The translations under genes were made by a program, and so were the position numbers. From NCBI GenBank assembly GCA_015501595.1, contig JADNRX010000238.1, positions 22,177 through 86,176 of the forward strand: a stretch of DNA of 64,000 bases, read 5' to 3'. This DNA comes from Hymenopellis radicata (Eukaryota; Basidiomycota; Agaricomycetes; Agaricales; Physalacriaceae). The notes under the pieces were generated by a model, which was given only the letters and a program-made list of their open reading frames with translations, did no database searches and was not told the origin of the DNA. Of the stretch, positions 1-9,456 are shown piece after piece; the stretch's first letter is position 1, and each line of letters begins with the position of its first letter.

Positions 1-1056
1 AAATGGGGATCTGGATGGCGAGAAGTGAGGTGAGGCGAGTGGCGGCGGTGACGAGGTCGTTCTTGGAGAGTAGTTGGGAGAAGAGCGAGCGGGATGTCTC
101 TTCGAGGGGCTGGAGAAGGATGCGCGCAACGAGGGAGCCGTAGTTGAGCGCGATAGCATATCCGCCTTGGTCTTCCAAGGGACTAAACCAGGATAGGATG
201 AATTTGTCGCCTTCAGTTAGGAAGTGTTTGACGAGCGACTGGGAGGTTACTGTGGCGGAAAGCTTCAAAAGCTGAGGGTCGAAGAAAGGTGGATATTTTC
301 CCTGTAGAAAGCTTCATCAGACGGTGTTAGAGATATCGAGGAAGGAAGAGTACTTTGAATTGGCTTTAGGGAATCTAGGTACAAGGCTGGAGATGCCAAA
401 GTGATAAAGGTAGATGACGAGAACACAGACAGAGTAAAAGACCTGTCCCAAGGCGAATGCTACGAGAGCACGATGTTTTCGAGGATCGTCTTTGTGGGGA
501 TCGTAGAACATGACAAGGAATGTCAGGATGGATTTTCCAATGACAGCAGCTCCTTCGGCGCGTAAGCGTATTTTGGTTTGCAATCCAGCCATGATGCTAT
601 CATGTCTACGTGTCAGTATCCTGGTGTAATTAAATATGGTTTAACTCACGCATTATGCATAGGCTCCTTCATGAGCTCGATCAAAGCACCGACCACATAC
701 AGTAGTACCGCTTCACGGAAGTAAGGCTGAACGCTCGTCTCTTCGCCAGCATACGCGACATAGAGATACGAGGTCGTCAGAGCAATCGGGCACCCCAATA
801 GAAAGGGAATGAAGGCGACATTATCATGCTGCGTTTCCGGTGCATTGACGCGTAACAGAGCAGTACGGACGCCCTCCCTGCTGAGAAAGAGGATGGTGTT
901 CAAGAGCAGCTCAAATTGGATTGTGGCTGTACCGAATGCACTTGGCGTGGCGATTCGCAGGAGCGCCTGGTTAAGGACGAAGGAGAACACACGAGAGCCG
1001 AGCTGGAGCGCTATCAGAGGCAGCGCAGACCCGAATGAGGCCTTCGGCGTCGACAT
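1..1056 (-). CDS. RFT1: RFT1-type lipid-linked oligosaccharide flippase family protein, 3' end cut by window
   Basis: Membrane protein of the endoplasmic reticulum needed for N-glycosylation, classically linked to moving Man5GlcNAc2-PP-dolichol across the membrane; its exact biochemical role is debated. Three exons are seen. The first starts at ATG 1054-1056 and ends near 650 with a GTGAGT donor. The second is about 592-317 and the third runs off the window at base 1. The third exon reads KFILSWFSPLEDQGGYAIAL and continues to a LQPLEETSR stretch, both hallmarks of the RFT1 family. Several hydrophobic segments fit a polytopic protein. The gene is divergent from the YciI-like gene, so about 525 bp between them holds both promoters. 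Identification is confident; only the N-terminal part is present. Confidence 0.9.
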
Positions 1057-1581
1057 GATGGTGTTCCATCAACTTGAAGTTTGATCAGGAATCTGTCGGC
1101 CCGACGCTGGTTTCTTCCCACCATCTCTATTCCTCCGGCTATCGATATGCGAACGGGTTATAGAGCTGACATTTCCTCTTGGCGACGTATTAAATCAATC
1201 TAGACAGCATCATGCCACCCTTTGGTTTCAGCAAGAGTATAGACGCGCGACAGGCTTTGAAGGCTGCTGCGCCTTTGTCAAGATTGATGGCACGACGAGG
1301 AGCTCATGTCTTCGTCTGGCCTCACACCAATAATCGCGCTCCCACCAAGGTCTATCTACTCCCCCATCTTCTGCTGCGCAATCTTGGCAAGCCTCTTCTT
1401 CTCAGCCTGTACAGCCCACTACACCACGAGGACTGTTATCCGTTAGACCTCCTTTATTTATGGATATACTCAATTTTAGCACCGTTACATACGTGGGCGG
1501 AAATTGGCCCTGGGAGACTATAAAACCTTGGCAGAAATCTCTTCAGGACTTGATTCACTCTCCTGTCCCGCCATCCACTCA

Positions 1582-2068
1582 ATGTCTCGTCCTTCCGAGC
1601 CGTCATCCTCCAAGTCACTGTTCTTTGTCTACGCGCCATATGAGAAGCGCATAGCCGCACAGCCTGCGCATCTTTCTGCTGAGGAGAAGCGATTATCTGG
1701 TATCGCTGGTATGCATCATCTACTAATCTCTATCGCTCTTCGTTAACCTACTTCCCAAAGAATTTGCTGGTATCGTTCTCTCTGACGAATCCGAAGAGCC
1801 TACCGAGCCAAAGAGAATGTTGGGCTCCGTTATGATATGCGAAGCTGAGAACGTCGAAGAGTACGTCGTCTGTATGAGACAATACACGACTGACTGTGCC
1901 ACCAGGGTGCGGGAGAAGATCAAGGCGGACATTTATTTAAGTGAAGGCGTGGTAAGGATCTGCTCCGAACGGCGCCCAAGATTTGAATTGACATTCTCTC
2001 AGTGGCGCGCAGAAACGCTTGTCATTCTACCCTTTCATTCGACGATGCTACCGTGTAAACATTCATAG
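1582..2068 (+). CDS. YciI-like (YCII domain) protein
   Basis: Small dimeric alpha/beta-barrel family of uncertain enzymatic function. Four exons can be spliced: introns 1709-1760, 1861-1905 and 1952-2002, all GT...AG. The joined protein has the N-terminal FFVYAPY strand, then a GSVMICEAENVEEVREKI segment and the ending KADIYLSEGVW...ETLVILPF, the usual YCII pattern. I chose ATG 1582 because the domain begins about 15 residues later. An in-frame ATG at 1504 would add 26 unusual residues. The 370 bp upstream contain open frames but nothing I can assign. Confidence 0.8.
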
Positions 2069-2644
2069 TCGCCCCAGCACTTCGACGCATAGTGCGCAAT
2101 CACACGCCATCCGGGCTTTATCATACTATGTAGGACGAAGATGACCAGAAATCAAGTATAGAGTCTAACGTGCATGGACCGCCCGTCCTTCGGAGTCTGT
2201 AGACGACCGCGTAGCGCCCAGGGGACCAACGGTGTTTACAACTCGGTAAAACGTCGCTTCTTTGATAGTACCGAATAGCAGCAATATTTTGCCTGTGCGC
2301 TCAGGTTTCTGGGATCGTTCATGCATGGCATACTTTATGGTCTCGAACGAAGAGAATATTAAGCATTCATTCAATTTTCTCGCGTATGGAGATGCTTGGA
2401 CAATGGAATTAGAGCAGAATTACTAGAGACTCTCTAATTCAATTAGAGCGTCTCCAGTTTATTAAGGCTGCCTTAGGCTGGCTGTCATCTTGCATTTCCA
2501 AGTCCCTTGTTGACTCTGCCCGACATTGCCAAACATTCTGACCATCGTCGCGTTATGATCGCCTGAAACGAATCGCACTCGCCTTACTTGACGCCTCTGG
2601 GGTTACTCGGTGATTCCTCCTCTCCATTTTCACCAGCACCCGCC

Positions 2645-3294
2645 ATGGCCACCTCACCAAGCGCAGACAAATACCGTGGCGCCGTCGTCGAGGTCAGTGA
2701 ACAGGGTCTTCATCTCCGACATCCATCAGTTGAATAGATAACCAGGACCTACAACTGCCACCTGCATTTGCCCTGCCCTCGACAGAGGTGATATCTCGAG
2801 CGATTGAGCTGGCCTACGATCGCGATTTCTCGCATATACCGTGCGTGGCGACTGACTCGTCATGCGAAATATCGTTCTCAAAAGGAATGGCAGAGTGCTC
2901 GACGGAAATCGGAAACCGCTGGGATACCTCGACGTGGCAAAGCTCAAGCAGATATGGGAAGCGGGGAAAGCGAATCCCGTACGTTGCTTGATTGAATATG
3001 CCATCGTTGCCCTGGTTTAACCCGTCTATGTACAGGATGACCGGGTACTGCAATACATGACCAAGTTCAAGCGCGCGGCGACAGAGCCTTATACACTCAT
3101 CACGCCGGGCTCATCCTTGTCCGAGCTGGAGACTTTCCTCCAGAGTAATATCTTCGCCTTGGGTGCGTTGACTGTTCTTACCTCCGATTTTACCTCAATT
3201 TCGCCCTTTTTCAGTCACCGATTATGACCGCAAATTTGTCCTTGCAGTGGCCACCTCGCATGACTTGGAAAACTTCGTGACGAGACGTGGTTGA
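2645..3294 (+). CDS. CBS-domain protein
   Basis: Small protein with a CBS (Bateman) pair, a module that usually binds adenosyl ligands and regulates partner proteins. Five exons: introns 2693-2745, 2841-2884, 2979-3035 and 3163-3214. Spliced, it starts MATSPSADKY, then has DLQLPPAF...EVISRAIELAYDRDFSHIP as the first CBS motif and RKPLGYLDVAKL after it. The second motif reads TEPYTLITPGSSLSELETFL and then FALVTDYDRKFVLAVATSHD. The short 44-nt second intron is needed to keep this order, because reading through it destroys the domain. It lies only 576 bp after the YciI-like gene on the same strand. The specific cellular role is unknown. Confidence 0.82.
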
Positions 3295-3728
3295 ACGCTA
3301 AAGTAAAAGTGTATATCATCTATGTAATACTGATCTAGAGCCAGCAAAATGACAAGTATTCAAAAGATTGTGGAGTGTCTTCTGTCATATTCTCTTCAGC
3401 TTAGATGGCTTTCCTCTCAGCTGCAGATCGTCTTCGAGTACGTCTTGTGTATCTTCTGAGCGAGCACCGTTGACCTGATTTGGGAATACAGGCTACTACT
3501 CAACCCGATTATATTCTACGAAGCCTCCAGTAATCAGGCCTCATGCAATTGCCAACTTTTCGCAACGTAGACATACGAGCGCCGTTGTGCGCCTCAAGTG
3601 CCGCGTCTCGCGAGGGAAAGAACTCGGAAAAAGTCTAAATTAATTTGAACCTTGAAACACTGTCTCGAGGTGGAACGAGTGGAAGGTATGTCTACGTCTA
3701 CTATAGTCCTTTCGGAGCTAACATTTAC

Positions 3729-5843
3729 TTAGACCTCTTGTCGACCACGTCGTTTCACAACTGCTTGTCTTGCATAAAGAATGAATGCTGAGCCAGAAAC
3801 GAGAACGACCTAATACAGCATACAAACATTAGTCGACAAACAGGTGTTTGCTGCGATGCAGACTTACGCAACCGAATGTCAGTGGACGCCACCAGAGATA
3901 TTGGGGAGGTGACAACAGGGCTCCAGCAATGGGACTTCCAGTCAACAGGGCAAGGCCGATGAAGAAGCATGAGATACCAATCCGAAGCCTGCAAACTATG
4001 TCAGCTGCCTTCATTTTAAAGACGGGAAGATAGGTGCGTACCCAATGTCGCTGAGAGTCGGGCTAGTACTGAACGAAGCAATCGCAGGCGAGGCGAGCGT
4101 CAGAAATGCACCGGATACGAAACCGTAGAACACAGCGAAGAGGGTGACACCAGCGACGCTGTGAACGCCGAGGAGCGCCCACATGATTGCACCTGACAGG
4201 AATCCCGCCGGGATGATGACTAGATTTCCACTGTTAGGAAAAGTCTTTGAACGTGGAATAGGGACGAACCGGTGATGGGTCCATACCGGTCGGCCAAGAA
4301 GCTGGGCACTAGTCGACCGAGGACAGCAGCGGCGTTGAGGATAGGGACCTTATCGAATTTTGAGTGGTGAAAACGCTGTGAGTCATTGGAGATCCCGTAC
4401 CGTCCATGTCAAAAAGTGCTGATCGACGCCTTGGGTGAAGGAGAAGAGTTGGAGATAAAAGTCTTATTCTTGCTGAGAATGCGCTGGAACGTGAACGAAG
4501 CGGTGGACTCACAAGGTATGAAAACACCCCAGAACCCGAGGAATAGACTCGAAGGGAATCAGCAAATGCCGAGTGAAGCGGTAGGGGAGTGAGTTACCCG
4601 AAATTGGTGATCCAGTATGGACGGTCCTGCCAGATCTGCTTCATATCTACTGGTTCCGGATTGCGTATCGAAGCTATTCAAGACATGAATGAGTCTGGAA
4701 AATGGTCGATGGACAGACAACTTACGTCGTGGCTTCATGACCAAGTTGGCGACGGATAGAAGGAAGACGTTGATAAACGCTACAAAGCTACAACGAAAAG
4801 TTACGTGGCAGACACATCACAGTGGTGAATCAATTTACCGAACAGCCCACGGGAATCCCAAATCCTCGCGCGCAAGAATCCTGTTGATCAAGATCGAACA
4901 GTAAACGCCTCCGACGGAACCGCCTAGTACACCAACACTTGGTCACAAAAAGTGTTCAAATCTGGAAAGCAACAGACCCACTAGCGATGATCAAGCCCAG
5001 CGCCAACGCACGTCGTTTCCTAAAGTAATGCGACGCGAGACTCAGGGAAGGTAAGAACATCAGTCCCATTCCGATACCCATCCCAAAGCCTTGCGAGAGC
5101 AGGACTTGGTAGAACTTTTGGGGCTTGGCCAAGGACAGCATGAAGGACCTATATAACGAATATGAGGAAGCGGGTGTGAAGGAAGGAGAACGACATGTCG
5201 TACGAGAAGAGCAGAAGCAAGCTCCCGACTGCCATCAAGACGTGGAAATGTCCTTTGTCGAAGAGTTTTCCGGAGACGATGCCGATGAGGAATTGGAGGG
5301 CGAGCTGGACGGAGCCGATCCAGCTGATGGTGGAGGGCGCTTGGTTTGTCAAATAAACGCGCTTTCGGAGGTGTTAATATTGCACTATTCGGGACTATGG
5401 GTGGAGGGTAGTCGTACCGTGTAGAAGTCCTGGAAAACTATGGGAATGGATTAGATTGGGGATTGCGTTGGGAAGTAGACTGAGACTTGCCTCCGAAAGA
5501 CTGAGAAGAAGGAGGAGAGGTCAACATATGAGCAAGGTAACAACGGAGAAAGACTTGCCTGGATATTCCCGAACGTTGCTAGCAACTACTAGTCAGAAAG
5601 AGTACGCTACCAGGTCTGGACAAGAACATACACGCCGCTACGCAACACCTGCCCATCCAACAACAAGTCAATTCCCTTTTCTACTGACTCGCAGGGAGAA
5701 ACCTACCCGCCGAGAACAGCCAACCACCCACGCATCGAGCCCTCGACGAACTCTAGTGGCGGGTCTGCCTTTTCCGCATTCCCGCCATCAGCAGCCTCTA
5801 TGGAGTGCACGGTTTTGTCGTCTGGTAAATTCGATGTCGACAT
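3729..5843 (-). CDS. Major facilitator superfamily transporter, monocarboxylate-transporter type
   Basis: Polytopic plasma-membrane transporter of the fungal MCT/MCH-like branch, which usually carries carboxylates or siderophore-like solutes; the substrate cannot be told. The start at ATG 5841-5843 gives a hydrophilic N-terminus that runs into SMRGWLAVLG, the first membrane helix. Later exons read APSTISWIGSVQLALQFLIG and GFGMGIGMGLMFLPSLSLAS, then RKRRALALGLIIASGS, which are typical of the family. Near the end comes GLALLTGSPIAGALL followed by YLWWRPLTFG. The last exon reads VVLVSGSAFILYARQAVVKR and stops at 3729-3731. At least seven short introns interrupt the gene; I did not fix every border. 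Confidence 0.85.
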
Positions 5844-7221
5844 CAGAGTGAGAGGATGGGAACGACGAGACGTTGAAGGGTTTCATGTATATGCAAGCCA
5901 TAATGTAGTCCGTTCGGATCATTCTGCAAGTGCAGAATGCAGAACGCGGAGGTCGGTCCGACCACTTGGGAGTAAGTATGCTGACTTTTCGAAGCAGGAG
6001 GTTGAGGAAGACCGATGCCCGTATAACCGGGATGGGTGACGGACATGGTTATCTTTAGATGGGTGTACGAGAGTCCTGACAGTTGATATTGAGCATAAAC
6101 AGCAAGATGAGGTTCGGCTTGAAGACGACGGCTGTTTAGACTTGAAAGGCAGAAAGAACAACAGGTTCCCACGCTTGCCTGGCCATCTGAGACCGCGTGT
6201 AGCACTTGTTGTTCTCTTGCCAGCATCAACGTAAAGGCCGACAATCTCCAAGAGGATACGATATCAGACTATCAATGAGGCTCTTCTACTACGAGGGCCC
6301 CGCGGCAAGAATGTAGCCTCAGTAGATTGTCCTAGTACGCACACGTTCGCCGCTGACCGCCCGTTCTCAGTCCCGGTTGCGACTTGAGAACTTTATTGAT
6401 ATTATTTCTCTGACACCACGCACGCTCAAGACCTAATTTTCGGTATGCCGTGATGGGATATCGCCTTATGATGGACGGTAGCTTCTTGCTCTCCTGATTA
6501 CTATTACTCACCTTGAAGGCCCAGTTCATTTTTGGACTCCGTATCGGATCTCTCAGCACTAGTGCTATGGTTCTTTAGCACGCCTTCTTTCTCGATTCTC
6601 TTCCTTGCAATAGCCGACATCTGCAGCTAGTGCTCAAATGGAGTTCCGTGCGGTCCCGGCGAGGGTAGGAAAGGTTCGGGGACCGGAATTGAGGCAGGTT
6701 TACCCATTCTGCCAGTGTCGGTGAAAGCGGAAGGCTACTACAAACTTTCAGTGAGTCGCGGAAAACTGAAAATCAGGGGATCACGGGGCTGTTGCCTGCA
6801 AATGAGTCTGACCATCTTTTAACCCCAAGCATGAGGTGGCGCAAGAAAACGGTAAGCGGCGTAGAGTAAGCCCCAAAGAATAGCAATAGTATAGAGATCA
6901 ACCAGAGAAGAACAGGCGAGGAGACGACAGGTACGGATGAGAGTAGAAGACAAGAAGCAACAACGTCCGCACGTTTGCATGTATTCTATCTGAGCAATCT
7001 CTTCACGAGTCTCGGGCTCCAGCCAAAAAGACACGAGCAATCATTTTGAGGAACCAGTGGTCATAACGTACAGCATCCTCTGCGTCAGATCCGGTGGCGG
7101 ACCAGATCTCTAGTCTGCGACTGATAAAAATACAGCTCGGGATTATAACCCTTGCCCATAAACCAATCTGCAAAACTATCAGTAAGTAAAGATAGAGAAG
7201 AATATGAGCGGACCCACAAGG
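5844..7221. other. Intergenic stretch, no gene supported
   Basis: About 1.4 kb between the transporter start and the end of TSR2. Open frames of 73-133 codons occur on the minus strand, but they lack recognisable motifs and mostly begin at non-ATG codons. The part next to 5844 is expected to carry the transporter promoter. Confidence 0.5.
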
Positions 7222-7865
7222 TCACCGTCGGCTTTTCCCTTTGACCATCGTGAAACCATCTTGATCAATCTCTGGTTCGTTCCTCCGACTGCGATCGATT
7301 AACGGAGGAGCGATTTCATCTACTTGCATCTCTTCATCCTCGTCCTCATCCTCATCCTCCCACTCCTCCTCCTCTTCAGCCACCGGCACATCCATCTTCC
7401 TCCCCTTCAGCCTCTCCGCCATCTCCTCAAACTTCATCACCAACTCCTCCTTCGCTTCCCTCGTCTCTTCCCACATATTCACCACATCCAACGCCACACT
7501 CTCCGCACTCCCGTCCTCCACCTGTGTGTCAAACTCGTCTGACATAACTTGGAGGAGTATTTCCTCGATGTACTGATCATCTAGTGTGTCGGCTTGTTCT
7601 TCAAAGGCGTCTACCAGGACAGAGGCGAGCCATGTGCGCTTTTCGGTGGCGTTGGGGCCGCCCCATGATTCTTGGACGGCGAGGCGGAGGGTTGGCCACG
7701 TTTGGAGGCGCGCGAGGACGCCCCGGGCGAAGAGGATGGTGGAGGCTGGGGCATTGTAAGGAATAAAAAAATTGATCTGCCGCCGGCATTGGGCTGTCGT
7801 TTGTCGGGCCGGTATTCCGATGCTTCACCAATCACGACGCGTGTGGAATGAGATACATACGCCAT
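7222..7865 (-). CDS. TSR2: Pre-rRNA-processing protein TSR2
   Basis: Escort protein that holds free Rps26/eS26 and delivers it to pre-40S particles; acts in nucleus and cytoplasm. The main exon (7222-7776) reads FFIPYNAPASTILFARGVLA, then RLAVQESWGGPNATEKRTWL, then LDDQYIEEILLQVMSDEFDT, the conserved TSR2 domain. A long acidic stretch follows and the end reads DGFTMVKGKSRR. A tiny first exon (M-A-Y, 7857-7865) is joined across an 80-nt intron ending GGCGGCAG. This exon is inferred because no in-frame ATG starts the main exon in a sensible place, so its exact start is less certain than the rest. Confidence 0.85.
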
Positions 7866-8050
7866 TAAACGCAGATGTTCTATCGATACTGTTCCCCCCA
7901 CTTCCCGGAGTTCGCCGTTGGCAAATTTGATGCAGACGACGCGTTAGTCTCGCGTTTCTTTTGGTCTGGACACGATGCTCTCCTTTACTCTGCTGACTAT
8001 CTTTTCTGGGGTCGCATATTTACGTGGTGGGTGGTAAGCGTAGGCGGCTA

Positions 8051-8080
8051 CAGTGGCAACAGTGGCAACAGTGGCAACAG
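8051..8080. repeat. Short tandem repeat, 9-bp unit CAGTGGCAA
   Basis: Three full direct copies of the unit in a row, with a partial fourth. It lies in non-coding DNA upstream of TSR2. Confidence 0.8.
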
Positions 8081-8549
8081 ATTTGTCCTTATCCGACTTG
8101 GCAAGTTCGACGCTCTCGTGATCGATCCGCACGAGGGATACGGTACACCCAGGGCGTAAATGCCTTATCTCGCTCGCGCGCCTCTTGTTTTATGATACGA
8201 GTTTCCGATTGACGTTCGCTATGTTTTGTCGGTTGCTTGCTTCGTTGATCGTAATGGAATGGAGCCTGATGGTCATTGATCAGGTCTGGACGAGACAATA
8301 TGTGGTGAACTACAAGTAGTACTGCTATCCTAGAGAAGCAGTCGTATGAACCTCTCGAAGAACTGTGTACGATTATAGTAGACATTGTTTGAGCCTGAGT
8401 TCAAATGTGGCGACTCAATAAACGCGTATGTAAGCAGACTCCTTCCCATTCGCTCTTACGCCCAGTACAGTAATATGTGGCCTAAAATATATTTGGTTTG
8501 AACGCGAATTGAACCCTCGATCGTATTTTGATGCTTATGTAAGTACTCC

Positions 8550-8615
8550 AAACCTTAATTATTCTGCTAGGGCGTAAGAGCGACTGGCATAACTTGTACG
8601 GTGCTGTTTGTTTGG
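8550..8615. repeat. Inner inverted repeat, left copy (partner 9107-9172)
   Basis: A 66-nt segment beginning AAACCTTAATTATT and ending TTTGTTTGGC recurs in reverse complement at 9107-9172 with few mismatches. Its middle carries CTAGGGCGTAAGAGCG, which shares the core GGGCGTAAGAGCG with the outer ends of the element. The core therefore occurs four times, in alternating orientation. Confidence 0.75.
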
Positions 8616-9106
8616 CAACACCATCCAGCACATTCGCGGCCACGGGCGACCAGCGCGCGACGGGGCGTCGGGTGGCCAGATCCATACATATAAGTCATTG
8701 CGAGCCCTATACTGATACATGCCATATGCAAAAATGGAATAGTCTTCTGTGTCTTGATGGTGTTAATGCAGTCTCAGCAACAGCAGCCCATTGCGCCAAC
8801 AGTACTGTTCAGTGTTGACTGCATTCTTGATTGCAAGGAATTTCTGACCCTTTGAGGGGATAGGCTGCAACAGGACCATGCCCAAACCATGCCTCGACAT
8901 GCATGGGATAAGCTGTTGCATATTTTTCGGCTTACAGTCACGGTCCGCCAGTGCACGACCAGCCATTGAAACAGCGGACACGGTTATTCAGTGGGAAATA
9001 AATCAATTTCATTCCTTCAAGGTTACATGATGCAGTAGCAAACGAATGAGGCAGCAGGAGTAGGCGGAGCCCGCCAGTCAGCAGCGAGTACACGCAAGAC
9101 GCCGCA

Positions 9107-9172
9107 GCCAAACAAACAAACCTTGCAAGTTATGCCAGTCGCTCTTACGCCCTAGCTAAATAATTAAGGTTT
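9107..9172. repeat. Inner inverted repeat, right copy (partner 8550-8615)
   Basis: Reverse complement of the segment at 8550-8615. The core CGCTCTTACGCCC lies at 9140-9152. Together with the outer end at 9298-9312 it makes a smaller core-to-core unit of about 170 bp, just as 8451-8582 does on the left. Confidence 0.75.
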
Positions 9173-9456
9173 GATGGGACTGCTAAGATAAGGGAGATAA
9201 GAGATAACAAATAGATAACAAGTAGATTAGATTAAAATACATTGGTCATCTATTCTAGATCTTTCCCTCCACCGCCCAAGGAAGTGAGATTATTTCGCTG
9301 GGCGTAAGAGCGAATGGGAAGGAGTCTGGTATGTAAGCTGATTTGTCCCATTACTCATCAAATAGCCAAATTGGGCAAGCTCCGATCTTGTCGGCCACTC
9401 TGCCCAGCCGGCATGATTCCTGGTCTCTTTCAGTCCACGACAGCCCTGACAACATC

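Larger units (their letters stand above)
8435..9328. mobile_element. Non-autonomous DNA transposon (MITE-like) with 31-bp terminal inverted repeats
   Basis: The left end (8435-8465, beginning CAGACTCCTTCCCATTCGCT) is the exact reverse complement of the right end (9298-9328). Both ends are flanked by the same direct repeat GTATGTAAG (8426-8434 and 9329-9337), as expected for a target-site duplication. The matching base just after it makes an 8, 9 or 10-bp duplication possible, so a Mutator-like (9 bp) or hAT-like (8 bp) origin cannot be separated by eye. No transposase frame is visible in the 894 bp. Inside lies a second inverted repeat listed separately. Confidence 0.75.

Noticed and set aside
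1212..1523. 103-codon plus-strand frame upstream of the YciI-like gene
   Set aside because: It has no recognisable domain and overlaps the likely promoter; codon pattern is not convincing.
3349..3650. Possible small gene starting MTSIQKIVECLL or MAFLSAADRLR with an intron at about 3437-3491
   Set aside because: Each splice choice gives a different short frame (24 to 80 codons) with no motif or conserved pattern; only the intron borders look convincing.
5843..6244. 133-codon minus-strand frame upstream of the transporter
   Set aside because: It does not begin with ATG and looks like leader or promoter DNA.
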